Source: JAFDEI01 sp964196055 (lineage in GTDB: Bacteria; Myxococcota_A; UBA9160; SMWR01). From it: 64,000 nucleotides of DNA. How positions within the stretch are numbered: position 1 is the first letter of the stretch; the number at the start of each line of letters is the position of its first letter. The notes beneath the pieces are model-generated. The model was not told the origin of the DNA and ran no database searches. It saw only the letters and a list, made by a program, of their open reading frames with translations. Shown in pieces: positions 35,419 to 43,190 of the stretch. The stretch is from contig CAXMSF010000251.1 in assembly GCA_964196055.1 (NCBI GenBank), positions 6,649 to 70,648 on the forward strand, in the 5' to 3' direction. The translations under genes and the position numbers were made by a program.

Positions 35419-35944
35419 TGAAGGACCTTTCCCAGGCGCACTACTTGAGCGCCGCGCAGATGATGGACCTCGAGGCCGGCGCTGCCTCGAGCGCCGCCAG
35501 ATCGAACTGGTGGCGGCGCGCGTCTCCGCCGGCCGCGAGTGCTTCTACTGAACCAGCTCCCACGCAATGCTGCTCCGTGCGAGCGGCGAGGTCTCCGGAA
35601 ACGCGGTGGACGTCTCGGCCATCACCGACGACGCCGCCGCCCAGGCGAGCGGCATCGCCCACGCCGAAGCGCTGCTGGCCTTCGCCGCGGCGGCGGCCCG
35701 ACGCGACGACGCCGGCCTCACGGCTGCACGAGCACGCCTGCTGGACGAGACGGGAGCGGAGGCGTTGGTGGGCGCCGCCGCGGTGGTAGGAAACTTCGAG
35801 CGAATGACCCGCATCGCCGACTCGACGGGCATCCCCCTCGACACGCCGACTGGCTCCCGAGATCGTCTGACTGGTTCGGGAAGCAGGGCTTCGGATGAGC
35901 CCCCGATGGAACAGTGCGAAGCGGCACACCCAGGGTTAGAGTGA
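35419..35944 (+). pseudogene. AhpD/carboxymuconolactone-decarboxylase-like remnant with TGA in the CxxC motif
   Basis: After the repeat, frame 3 gives MMDLEAGAASS, then the reading moves to frame 2: RRQIELVAARVSAGRECFY, TGA (35549-35551), TSSHAMLLRASGEV, ending with GAAAVVGNFERMTRIADSTG then IPLDTP. These are the signatures of the AhpD-like family, whose active site is CxxCxxxH. TGA sits exactly at the second Cys (C-F-Y-TGA-T-S-S-H). There is no start codon before the TGA in frame and the N-terminus is lost at the repeat, so the gene as it stands is broken. From 35567 the frame is open to 35944. Confidence 0.7.
35549..35587 (+). promoter_or_regulatory. Possible bacterial SECIS after in-frame TGA
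   Basis: Downstream of TGA (35549-35551), GCTGCTC (35569-35575) pairs fully with GAGCGGC (35581-35587), one G-T wobble included, around a CGTGC loop. The loop begins 24 bases after the TGA and has G at its second position, which meets the usual bacterial SECIS rule. Chance hairpins are common in DNA this GC-rich, and the gene is damaged, so this stays a candidate. Confidence 0.3.
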
Positions 35945-35951
35945 TGAAAAA

Positions 35952-37076
35952 ATGGATCCCACCTTCTCGGTCTTTGCGCGGGCGTTCCGAATCGAAGCGC
36001 CCTTCATGAACGAATGGCTGGAGTACCACGTTGGCATCGGTTTCTCGACCTTTTACATCGTCGTAGCGGGGCGGGGAGAGGACACGGACGAGGATCACGA
36101 ATTTCTTCTCCAGCGCATCGCTCCCGAGTTCATACCGCGGGTAAGGTTGTTCAAGGCGCCGGACTGCATCCGCGTGCCCGAAGTTTCCGAACAGTTGAAC
36201 CTCCGCAGCATCTGGGATGAAGACGAGCGGGTCCTGTTCATCGATATCGACGAGTTCCTGGTGCTGCAACGCCACGGCACCATTCAGGAATTCTGGGAAC
36301 AGATGCCCGGGCGCAACGACGGGTTCTCTTTCGAATGGGTGAACTATCCATCGGACGATTGGGGATACGATGGGCTCAAGAGCCATATGCGCAGCAAATC
36401 ACCCCTGGTGGGTGTCAACCGCAAGGGTATGGCCCGGATTGGATCGCTCGAAAAAATCGGAAATCATCGCCACTCGTACATCCCAGGGGCCTTCTGCCGG
36501 AAGGTAGAGATTTCCGACGCGTTCTTGTGTCACCTGTGCAACCGTGGACTCGCCGACACGATTTGCAGGATCCTCTGCGGATCGTTCAAATCGAACGATA
36601 CCGACATCGCGTTGATGAAAGAGTTGATACGAGGCGCTGCCCCCCCGGCGAATCTTCCTCGACGTCTGATCCTGATGCACGCACAATTATTGATGGCCGC
36701 GCAGAGCAACCATCGAGTCGCGCTCGCGAAACATCTGCCTGAGCTGCGCTACGGATGCGACGACGATGCCCTGTCCGAACTAATCGGACGAGCGCTCGGT
36801 GCTGGAACCAATAAAGACGAGATCGAGCTGACGCGATGCGCGATGAACATCACGAAGAAATACCGGGTGAAATTCGACATCTCCCCCAGAGAGATCCATG
36901 ACCTGGGCGGCTTCGTGACGATCTGCAACAGACTGCGCGTCGTCGAACGAAATGCGATCGGGGATGGTGAAGGAGAGCACGTCTGCTACACGCTGGCCGC
37001 CGTCCCGGAAGACGGAGGCAAAGGCCTTCTGCGGCAGTGGCGGCCCTGGAGCAGGTGGCTCCGGCGACGCATGTGA
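35952..37076 (+). CDS. Glycosyltransferase, family 92 / DUF23-like
   Basis: A 374-residue protein. The N-terminus has FARAFRIEAPFMNEWLEYHV and GIGFSTFYIVVAG, the family 92 / GT2-like opening in which the enzyme recognises a donor next to an EW-EYH motif, and VLFIDIDEFLVL supplies the DxD metal motif. The C-terminal about 90 residues (KKYRVKFDISPREIHDLGGF then VTICNRLRVVERN) recur in a broken copy at 37205-37455. It likely adds a sugar to a surface glycan in the cytoplasm. It lies between the two copies of the 94-bp repeat. Confidence 0.8.
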   Translation: MDPTFSVFARAFRIEAPFMNEWLEYHVGIGFSTFYIVVAGRGEDTDEDHEFLLQRIAPEFIPRVRLFKAPDCIRVPEVSEQLNLRSIWDEDERVLFIDIDEFLVLQRHGTIQEFWEQMPGRNDGFSFEWVNYPSDDWGYDGLKSHMRSKSPLVGVNRKGMARIGSLEKIGNHRHSYIPGAFCRKVEISDAFLCHLCNRGLADTICRILCGSFKSNDTDIALMKELIRGAAPPANLPRRLILMHAQLLMAAQSNHRVALAKHLPELRYGCDDDALSELIGRALGAGTNKDEIELTRCAMNITKKYRVKFDISPREIHDLGGFVTICNRLRVVERNAIGDGEGEHVCYTLAAVPEDGGKGLLRQWRPWSRWLRRRM

Positions 37077-37110
37077 CGCGAGCTGTTCAGCCAACAGCGG
37101 ATTGAAATTT

Positions 37111-37204
37111 CCGCCTACGGTCCAGTCTCAGCCGCTTACCCCATGGGAATTTGACACTTCGTACCTTATCGGACATCGATCGCCCGCTTCTTTGTCCTAC
37201 CCGT
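37111..37204. repeat. 94-bp direct repeat, copy 2
   Basis: Same sequence and orientation as 35325-35418 with two differences (T for C in the GAACTTGACA part, C for A near the CGGAAATCG part). It begins 35 bp after the stop of the glycosyltransferase gene, and its right edge abuts a truncated paralogue of that same gene. Confidence 0.9.
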
Positions 37205-37455
37205 CTCCCCCTACCGATAAATGGCGTGTCGCGAAACAGTACGAGGTCGAATTCGTCGATTCCCTGGAGGAAATCCGCGAGATCGGCGGTTTCGTCGCGA
37301 TGTGCAACCGGCTGCGGGGCGCTCGCAGAAACGTGGTTAGAACGGGTGACGGGGAGCGCGCCCGCTACACCGTTGCAGCGGTTCCCCGCGAGACTGTGGA
37401 TCAAACCGAGCCCCCGCGCTCTCGCTGGCGGCGATGGTTTCAGCGAAGAAGCTGA
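37205..37455 (+). pseudogene. 3' fragment of a second glycosyltransferase-92-like gene
   Basis: Reading from the repeat edge to a stop at 37453-37455 gives WRVAKQYEVEFVDSLEEIRE, IGGFVAMCNRLRGARRN and RYTVAAVP. This parallels the C-terminus of the upstream gene: YRVKFDISPREIHDLGGFVT, ICNRLRVVERN, CYTLAAVP. Only about the last 80 codons are left and no start belongs to them. It is either the remains of a tandem duplication or a fragment brought in with the repeat. Confidence 0.75.
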
Positions 37456-37467
37456 CGGAATCCGGCG

Positions 37468-38862
37468 TCAGCGAGTGATGCGGAAGATGTGATCCGCGAG
37501 ATTCTCCACCTTCAGGTCGTGAAACCTGTCGAGCTGCTCACCGAAGCGGCGGATCCGGATGCCCAGTTCTTCGACGCTGGTCCCCGGAAATCGGTGGTCG
37601 TGATAAGCGGAGGAGTGGCGATTGCCGGGGATCGCGGCGGCATCGCGTTTGGCGACGGTTCGTTTACGCAGTTTCTTCCGCCCGTCCCAATACTGGTAGA
37701 GGGAATCACTGCGGAACTTCCGGTCGGCGAAGCCGGCGGCATTCAGTGCGTCGATCATCCGATCGGACGCGAGCGGCCCTTCCAAGGACGCGACGTGATG
37801 CTGGAGGATCTCGCTACGAATGGCCGCGCGCTCCTGCCTGCGCGGATCGCCGCCGACGATGTCGCGTACCGCGGAGATCAACTCTTCGACGCTATATGCC
37901 TGCTCGCTCAGCGAGTCGGGAAACTCGAAATCGAACCCCTTGTGCGACACCGGCCGGAAGGCGATCGCCGGGCGATCGAGGACGGCGGCCTCCACCGCGG
38001 TCGTGCAACCGTTGTGAACGAGGGCGCCGCAGGCGATCAGCCAGGGGATCACACTCTTCTCGCTGACGACCCGCACGTTCGTGTGATCCCCCGCGGCCTC
38101 CTTCCAGGCTGCGTGATCTTCGGCAGGATGCGGGCGCACGACGATCGTGTGCTCGGGAAATGCGGCTGCGATGGCGGGCACCAGCGCGCGGAAGTGGCCG
38201 AACAGCGCCGCCTTGTGCTCGGCAAGGCCCCGTGCGAACTCGGGCTCCATGCCGCGAGTGTTGTCGCCGAGAATCAACTCGCCACCCGACTCGGATGCGG
38301 GCTGCAACAGATTCAGGCTCTCTGCGAATGCGTTGACGAAGCCGAAATTGCAGTTGATCAGGATGAAGTCGCCGTAGTGGCGCCGGATCTCGCCGACTTC
38401 TTCATCGAAGTAGCCGCGCACATCGGGTCGCAACAGATCGACGCGTGGATTCCCGGTGACGGCCACCGGTGTGTCGCCGATGCCGGGGAACTCGCGGAGG
38501 ACCTTCGCGTCATCCTCCCCCCAGGCGAAGATCCGCGAGACGAAGGCGATCGACTCCTCGGCCAGGCGCCTGCGGTAGTAGTGCTCGCGGGGAAATCGTA
38601 CCAGCGCCTCTTCGTCCCAGGCCACGACCTGGTGCCCGAGACCACGCAGGATGCGGAACATCCTTTTCGCGATCGACCGCAACCCCTTGGCCAGGAAGAC
38701 GCCCCGCGGAAGCTTTGCCATGGCGTTGTTGAGCGGCCCACGCGAACCGAGCACCGCAGCGTAGCCGTGCTCTGCGGCGACGCAGGCCAGGAAGAGCTTC
38801 GCGTCCAGCTCTCGAACCTGGCTTTCGACCGGAATGAAGATCGTCGTCTGCTTTGCTGCCAT
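37468..38862 (-). CDS. Surface carbohydrate biosynthesis protein, GT-B-like (paralogue 3)
   Basis: A 464-residue member of the four-copy family (see 588-1952), with IFIPVESQVRELDAKLFLAC at the start, IFAWGEDDAK, VTGNPRVDLLRPDV, VVRPHPAEDHAAW and HNGCTTAVEA. The carboxy end ADHIFRITR matches the HLFTISR ending of paralogue 1. It is convergent with the glycosyltransferase fragment, whose 3' end is 12 bp away. Location among sulfotransferases and glycosyltransferases supports a role in surface glycan assembly. The reaction is not known. Confidence 0.85.
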   Translation of the reverse strand: MAAKQTTIFIPVESQVRELDAKLFLACVAAEHGYAAVLGSRGPLNNAMAKLPRGVFLAKGLRSIAKRMFRILRGLGHQVVAWDEEALVRFPREHYYRRRLAEESIAFVSRIFAWGEDDAKVLREFPGIGDTPVAVTGNPRVDLLRPDVRGYFDEEVGEIRRHYGDFILINCNFGFVNAFAESLNLLQPASESGGELILGDNTRGMEPEFARGLAEHKAALFGHFRALVPAIAAAFPEHTIVVRPHPAEDHAAWKEAAGDHTNVRVVSEKSVIPWLIACGALVHNGCTTAVEAAVLDRPAIAFRPVSHKGFDFEFPDSLSEQAYSVEELISAVRDIVGGDPRRQERAAIRSEILQHHVASLEGPLASDRMIDALNAAGFADRKFRSDSLYQYWDGRKKLRKRTVAKRDAAAIPGNRHSSAYHDHRFPGTSVEELGIRIRRFGEQLDRFHDLKVENLADHIFRITR

Positions 38863-39083
38863 CGACTGCGAACCATCTCACCCAGAAGAGCACGAGCGAG
38901 AAACGAGGATTGACATTCGAGTATATGCGGCTCGCCGGGAGTGTTCTAGTGGCCGCCGTATCGGATCTTCCGCAGCTGCGAAGAGCTGCGAGTGGCAGCC
39001 GAATCTCGCGAATGCCAAGCTTGGAGCCAGCGCCAGCCGCCCGACAGATCCCGGCCGCGGCAGCCTTACGACATGGAAACCGG

Positions 39084-39947
39084 ATGGCCACGACATCGAA
39101 CCAGAACGTACTGATCGCTTCGATGCGGCGGTCCGGCGGGACGCTGCTGGTGCGGCTGCTCGAAGGGCATCCGGAGTGCAGTGTCTTCCCTTTCGAGCAC
39201 TGCCATACCTCGAAGAAGGCGGTGTATCGCTGGCAGGACGACCGACTTTTCCGCTTCATGTCCCCGGGCAAGAAGATCCGAGTATGCGATTTCGGAAAGA
39301 ACTTCCAGCGCAAGCTCACCCGCTACCACGGCGACGTCGACTCGACTGCGTTTCGACGCGACCTGATCGAGCTGGCTTCGCGAACGCACAGCGTTCGGGC
39401 GCTCTACCGGCCCGCAGCTTCGCTCTACTTCCAACACTTCCACGCTGCTTCGCTCCGACCCTCGCTCGTCAATCACTGCGCACGCCTGTGCATCCTGGCT
39501 CCCTGGCAGATCCGGCGCATCTTCGGTGATCACCGCTTGGTCGTCTCGGTTCGCGACCCGCGCGCCGTCTTCTCATCGCTCGAGCACAAGCGAAACCAGA
39601 GCTATGACGAAACGATCATCCCCGCGTTCTGCAACGAGTGGAAGCAATCAGTGGAGCGGTATCACCTGGGCGACGCACGAGCGATCTCGTTTCTCTTCGA
39701 GGATCTGCTGTCCGACCCGGAGCGGGTGATGCGCTCGCTGGCGGCCGAGCTCGACATCTCGTTCGACGAGGCCCTGCTCGATCCCACCAGACTGGGGGAA
39801 CCAGCGAAGGCCAATACCAGCTTTTTACGCAGCACGGGGATCGACCCGTCGGCGGTCGACTCCTGGAAAGCCAGGCTGGACGAACGACCTCGGCGAGAAA
39901 TCGAAGAGCGCCTCGGGCCGCTCATGCGACGCCTCGGTTACCTCTAG
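39084..39947 (+). CDS. Sulfotransferase family protein
   Basis: A 287-residue cytoplasmic sulfotransferase. LIASMRRSGGTLLVRLLEGH (residues about 10-29) is the PAPS 5'-phosphosulfate loop and HRLVVSVRDPRAVFSSLEHK is the 3'-phosphate-binding block, both family hallmarks. The C-terminal part (FEDLLSDPERVMRSLAAELD) is the usual end. It would move sulfate from PAPS to a sugar hydroxyl. The ATG at 39084 is chosen because sequence before it is not conserved-looking. It is divergent from paralogue 3. Confidence 0.85.
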   Translation: MATTSNQNVLIASMRRSGGTLLVRLLEGHPECSVFPFEHCHTSKKAVYRWQDDRLFRFMSPGKKIRVCDFGKNFQRKLTRYHGDVDSTAFRRDLIELASRTHSVRALYRPAASLYFQHFHAASLRPSLVNHCARLCILAPWQIRRIFGDHRLVVSVRDPRAVFSSLEHKRNQSYDETIIPAFCNEWKQSVERYHLGDARAISFLFEDLLSDPERVMRSLAAELDISFDEALLDPTRLGEPAKANTSFLRSTGIDPSAVDSWKARLDERPRREIEERLGPLMRRLGYL

Positions 39948-40016
39948 GCCGATCGGCTGGCGGAATCCGCTGCGAGCGAAGCGTTCAGGTTTCCGCCGGG
40001 TTCCGAAGTCCCGCCA

Positions 40017-40841
40017 TCACGGGCTGGTTCCCGCTGAGGGGTCGGAGCTGCGGTGAACGGCGCCCGCCCGAATGTGCGGAAAGTCGGGCACCTCGGCGAA
40101 TCCGAGGAACTTCGAGAGGGCGCGGTTGATCTCCGGGGCATCGAGATGCGTTCGCAGCAGTCGCCCGCTGCCCGCGAAGGTTCGGTTCACAGCATCCAGG
40201 TGCTCGCTGTAATTGCGAATCAGCGCGTCGCGATCCGACGGTTTCACCACACTGCCCAGCGGCAGTCCGTACTGAATGGCCTCGAGGGCCCCGAGTACGC
40301 GATCACCTTCCGAGAGATTCCAATGGCGCGACAGCGAATCCCACCACTTTGCGGGCTCTCGCTCGACCACGATGAAGCGGCCGGCGGGGAAGGTCTCCGC
40401 CAGGCACTCATGCAGGCCGGGAAACGGCACATCGCCGAAGAAGTCGAAGCGGGCGAGGACGGGTGCCAGCGCCGCGACGCAACGCTGCGGATCACCCACG
40501 TAGGGTTGGAGGAGTTCCGCGTAGTGGACGCCGCAGTTCACGAAGACGGGCCAATGCAGGCCCCGCATGCCGAGTCTCTCGAGATACTCATGAACGCTGC
40601 GCGTACCGGTCTTCTGGTAACTGATGATGAAGACCAGCGGTCGATCCGAAATGGAATCGAGTAACGCGCGCGCCGGTCCGAGTTGTGGACCTCCCAGCAC
40701 CTTCTCGAGCTGCAGCGATGCGAGCCGCGGCCCCAGCCCCCTGCGCCTGATCCAGCGATTGAGCAGCTTTCGCTGTTCCCAACTGAGCCCGTCGGGCATG
40801 CCGGTTCTCAATAGGGCGAGCATGCCGTTGAACCAGGCCAT
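40017..40841 (-). CDS. Sulfotransferase family protein (second type)
   Basis: About 274 residues. LVFIISYQKTGTRSVHEYLE holds the QKTGT phosphosulfate loop, and RFIVVEREPAKWWDSLSRHW the second PAPS block, in which REPAKWW fits the family of small bacterial and eukaryotic sulfotransferases annotated as DUF-type NAD-dependent-epimerase neighbours. ATG at 40841 has GGAG nine bases upstream; an ATG at 40877 would add 12 residues. It is on the same strand and 50 bp downstream of the glycosyltransferase gene at 40892, so the two are probably co-transcribed. Confidence 0.75.
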   Translation of the reverse strand: MAWFNGMLALLRTGMPDGLSWEQRKLLNRWIRRRGLGPRLASLQLEKVLGGPQLGPARALLDSISDRPLVFIISYQKTGTRSVHEYLERLGMRGLHWPVFVNCGVHYAELLQPYVGDPQRCVAALAPVLARFDFFGDVPFPGLHECLAETFPAGRFIVVEREPAKWWDSLSRHWNLSEGDRVLGALEAIQYGLPLGSVVKPSDRDALIRNYSEHLDAVNRTFAGSGRLLRTHLDAPEINRALSKFLGFAEVPDFPHIRAGAVHRSSDPSAGTSP

Positions 40842-40891
40842 CGAAAAATCTCCAGGATCGACATCGAACGGACCCATCACGGGGGCACGTG

Positions 40892-41932
40892 TCAAACAGC
40901 CGGGTGTGCCCCGGGCTTGGTCGGCTCCGCGGCCTCGATGTGAGCGAGGACCCGATCGACATAAGGATCCCATGCAACCCGGCCGAGGGCAAAGGCGCGG
41001 CCGAGCTCCAGTGGCGACGCCGCGATCCAGGTCCGGTAATAGGAGCGGGCCTCGTCATCGCTCATGTGCGCCGTCGCGAGTTTCCACGCCTGCTTCGGAA
41101 AGCGGACCTTCTTGCCGCTGGGCCAGTGATCCGGGTATTCAGCCATGCGGCGGTATTTCTGCAACCACTGTTCCGCACCGGAAATGTTGAAGTGATAGTG
41201 AAAGCCGGCGCGCTCGATGCGAACGACGTCCAGGCGGTCGGCGTCCGGCCCCGAGACCCTCGACCACTTGTGAGTGGTGCGAAGACGGAGATCGGCGGAC
41301 GTGCGCGCAATCGTCTTGCCCTGGTCGTGACCGAACCAACAGCGCCGCAGCTGCCGCTCGCCGCCGGGCGCGTCGGGCATCCGTCGCCTGATCGCCGGCG
41401 GCCGCGCCCGCGGTTGGACGAAATGATTCTTCCAGAAGGGCTGCCCGGGCCCGAGCCGCTGGGGAACGACCTCGACCGTCTCCATCGACACGACTTCCGT
41501 GGCCTCGGCGATCCGACTCAGCATTCGAGGCAGATTGCCGCGGTCTGCGGGATTCGAGTCGAAGCCATGCCGGAACCCAGCACTGCGCCAGTCGCCGTCG
41601 ACGGGAAGCGACTCGCCGGACGCGAACTCGTCCGCGTCCACGGCCAGCAACCAGTCGAAACCCTCGTCGCGCGCGATCTCTAGAACCGAAGTGATGCTGT
41701 TCGCCAGGTAGTGGGGCAGATATTCCTCGTCGTCCGAGCGGTCACGTTCGATGGTCCGCACCCACGGAAAGGACTTCGCGATCTCCGCGCTTCCATCGGT
41801 GCAGCGATCGAGCACCACGTAAGCGCGCGTGACGCCGAGCGAGTGGTGATACCTGAGGTTGTCGGCCAGGAACTCCGCTTCGTTTCGAACGCAGCTGACC
41901 TGAGCGACGGAAGGCGAGGATCCTCCGGTCAC
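40892..41932 (-). CDS. Glycosyltransferase family 2-like protein
   Basis: A 346-residue GT-A glycosyltransferase. Start VSCVRNEAEFLADNLRYHHS and LGVTRAYVVLDRCTDGSAEI is the classic opening of this type, and WLLAVDADEF is the DxD motif that binds the metal and donor. Later HYHFNISGAEQWLQKYRRMA and a long helical tail follow. It starts with GTG, overlapping the stop of the upstream glycosyltransferase by 4 bp. Substrate unknown; no membrane helix seen. Confidence 0.82.
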   Translation of the reverse strand: MTGGSSPSVAQVSCVRNEAEFLADNLRYHHSLGVTRAYVVLDRCTDGSAEIAKSFPWVRTIERDRSDDEEYLPHYLANSITSVLEIARDEGFDWLLAVDADEFASGESLPVDGDWRSAGFRHGFDSNPADRGNLPRMLSRIAEATEVVSMETVEVVPQRLGPGQPFWKNHFVQPRARPPAIRRRMPDAPGGERQLRRCWFGHDQGKTIARTSADLRLRTTHKWSRVSGPDADRLDVVRIERAGFHYHFNISGAEQWLQKYRRMAEYPDHWPSGKKVRFPKQAWKLATAHMSDDEARSYYRTWIAASPLELGRAFALGRVAWDPYVDRVLAHIEAAEPTKPGAHPAV

Positions 41933-42876
41933 GATCGGGCCGCCGCCAACGCGCGCTCGAGAGGCCGGAGGAAGCGCTGGATCGTGCGGTCTTCGACCGG
42001 ATTTCGCTCGATCATCTCGGAGAACCGCACTCGGCGTTCGGCGGCGAGATCACCCGGCACACCATCGCTCTCGGTCGCCGGCCTGGCCGCGCTTCCCTTC
42101 GTGACCTTGCGCTGGAAGTCCTCTTTCGATCGCGTGAAGTAGTGGTTCAACCGGAAGACTTCGTCTGCGATCAGGTTGCGATCCTTGTAGCTCTTGTAGT
42201 CGACGCGTTCCTTTCGCTCATTGCATGCCGACCGCGCACCGGTCTTCATGTCGAACATGTGAACACCAACCACACGCGACACGCAGGTGGGATCGACGAT
42301 GCACTTCACCTTGAGCAACTCGTCCTCATCCAGGGGCGGCGGGAACGGAGCGCGCATCACGTAGTTTCCGATCACCGTCCCGCCGGGTCGCGTCGCGTGA
42401 CCTGAAAAACCGAACATCCGCCAGGGAATGGCGATGGCGGGAATGTCTTCGTAGCGTCGCAGTGCGTCCGTCAACGTCTCCGCCACCGCCGGGTAGAGGA
42501 ATTCGTCCGCGTCGAGAAACGTCATCCAACGCCACTGTGGTCCGTACGTGCACAGAGCGTGCGCATAGGCGTAGACCTGGGGACCGGTGTCCAGGTCGAA
42601 GCGGGGCCAATGAGTGAGGGTGACGAACCCTGCGCGCGCATAGCGCCCCAATATTTCGAGCGTATCGTCCCGACTGCCGTTATCGTAAACGTAGATATGC
42701 CCGCAGCCCATCAGCCGGTGGAACTCCAACCACTCTTCGATGTAGGCCCCCTCGTCCTTGACGATGACCACCGCGGCGAGTTCACCGAAACCGTCGCGCG
42801 AGCGTTCCACCGGAGGGATGGCCAACTTCTTCCGCGAGCCCAGCTTCCGGGACTGCTTGCGGGATCTGAAGAACAT
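41929..42876 (-). CDS. Glycosyltransferase, family 92 / GT2-like
   Basis: A 315-residue enzyme with AAVVIVKDEGAYIEEWLEFH and RLMGCGHIYVYDNGSRDDTL at the N-terminus and MTFLDADEFL as DxD motif, followed by a FGFSGHATRPGG block seen in family 92 transferases. ATG at 42876 (MFFRSRKQSRKL) is chosen; the frame extends upstream to 43065 but without family sequence. A basic N-terminus precedes the domain. It is the first gene of a minus-strand unit with the next glycosyltransferase and the sulfotransferase. Confidence 0.85.
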   Translation of the reverse strand: MFFRSRKQSRKLGSRKKLAIPPVERSRDGFGELAAVVIVKDEGAYIEEWLEFHRLMGCGHIYVYDNGSRDDTLEILGRYARAGFVTLTHWPRFDLDTGPQVYAYAHALCTYGPQWRWMTFLDADEFLYPAVAETLTDALRRYEDIPAIAIPWRMFGFSGHATRPGGTVIGNYVMRAPFPPPLDEDELLKVKCIVDPTCVSRVVGVHMFDMKTGARSACNERKERVDYKSYKDRNLIADEVFRLNHYFTRSKEDFQRKVTKGSAARPATESDGVPGDLAAERRVRFSEMIERNPVEDRTIQRFLRPLERALAAARS

Positions 42877-43190
42877 TCGAATTCCTTCCGGCCCGGACGC
42901 TCGCCGGCGAACGTTGCGAAGGCGCTGGAGGTTAGAGGAGCCCCGGCTGCGGAGGCAAGAATCGCGCTGATGCGCGCGAAAGATAGCCGCTGTCGCTCGC
43001 TCACGTGCGCGCTCGCGCGGCGTTCGGCAGACGCCTGCGACGCCGATTTGTAGTAGGATCCGCACCTCGCTCGGACCCGCGGGGTCCCGAGCGTTCTCCG
43101 ACGCCCCTCTCGATGATTGCAGAGAGTGTGCGATCTCCTATTTCCCCCGGCTGGCGACGATGTTGCACGCTGCCCGGCTGCGGAGGATCG
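42877..43190. other. Divergent intergenic region with an imperfect hairpin
   Basis: About 310 bp between a leftward glycosyltransferase and a rightward CDP-alcohol phosphotransferase. It holds a hairpin at 43068-43093 (CGCTCGGACCC against GGGTCCCGAGCG, one bulged C) that could be an operator or a terminator-like element. No promoter with good match to consensus was seen. Confidence 0.45.

Noticed and set aside
37489..38913. 474-codon plus-strand open frame opposite surface-carbohydrate paralogue 3
   Set aside because: The minus-strand frame has the family motifs; this one is a shadow.
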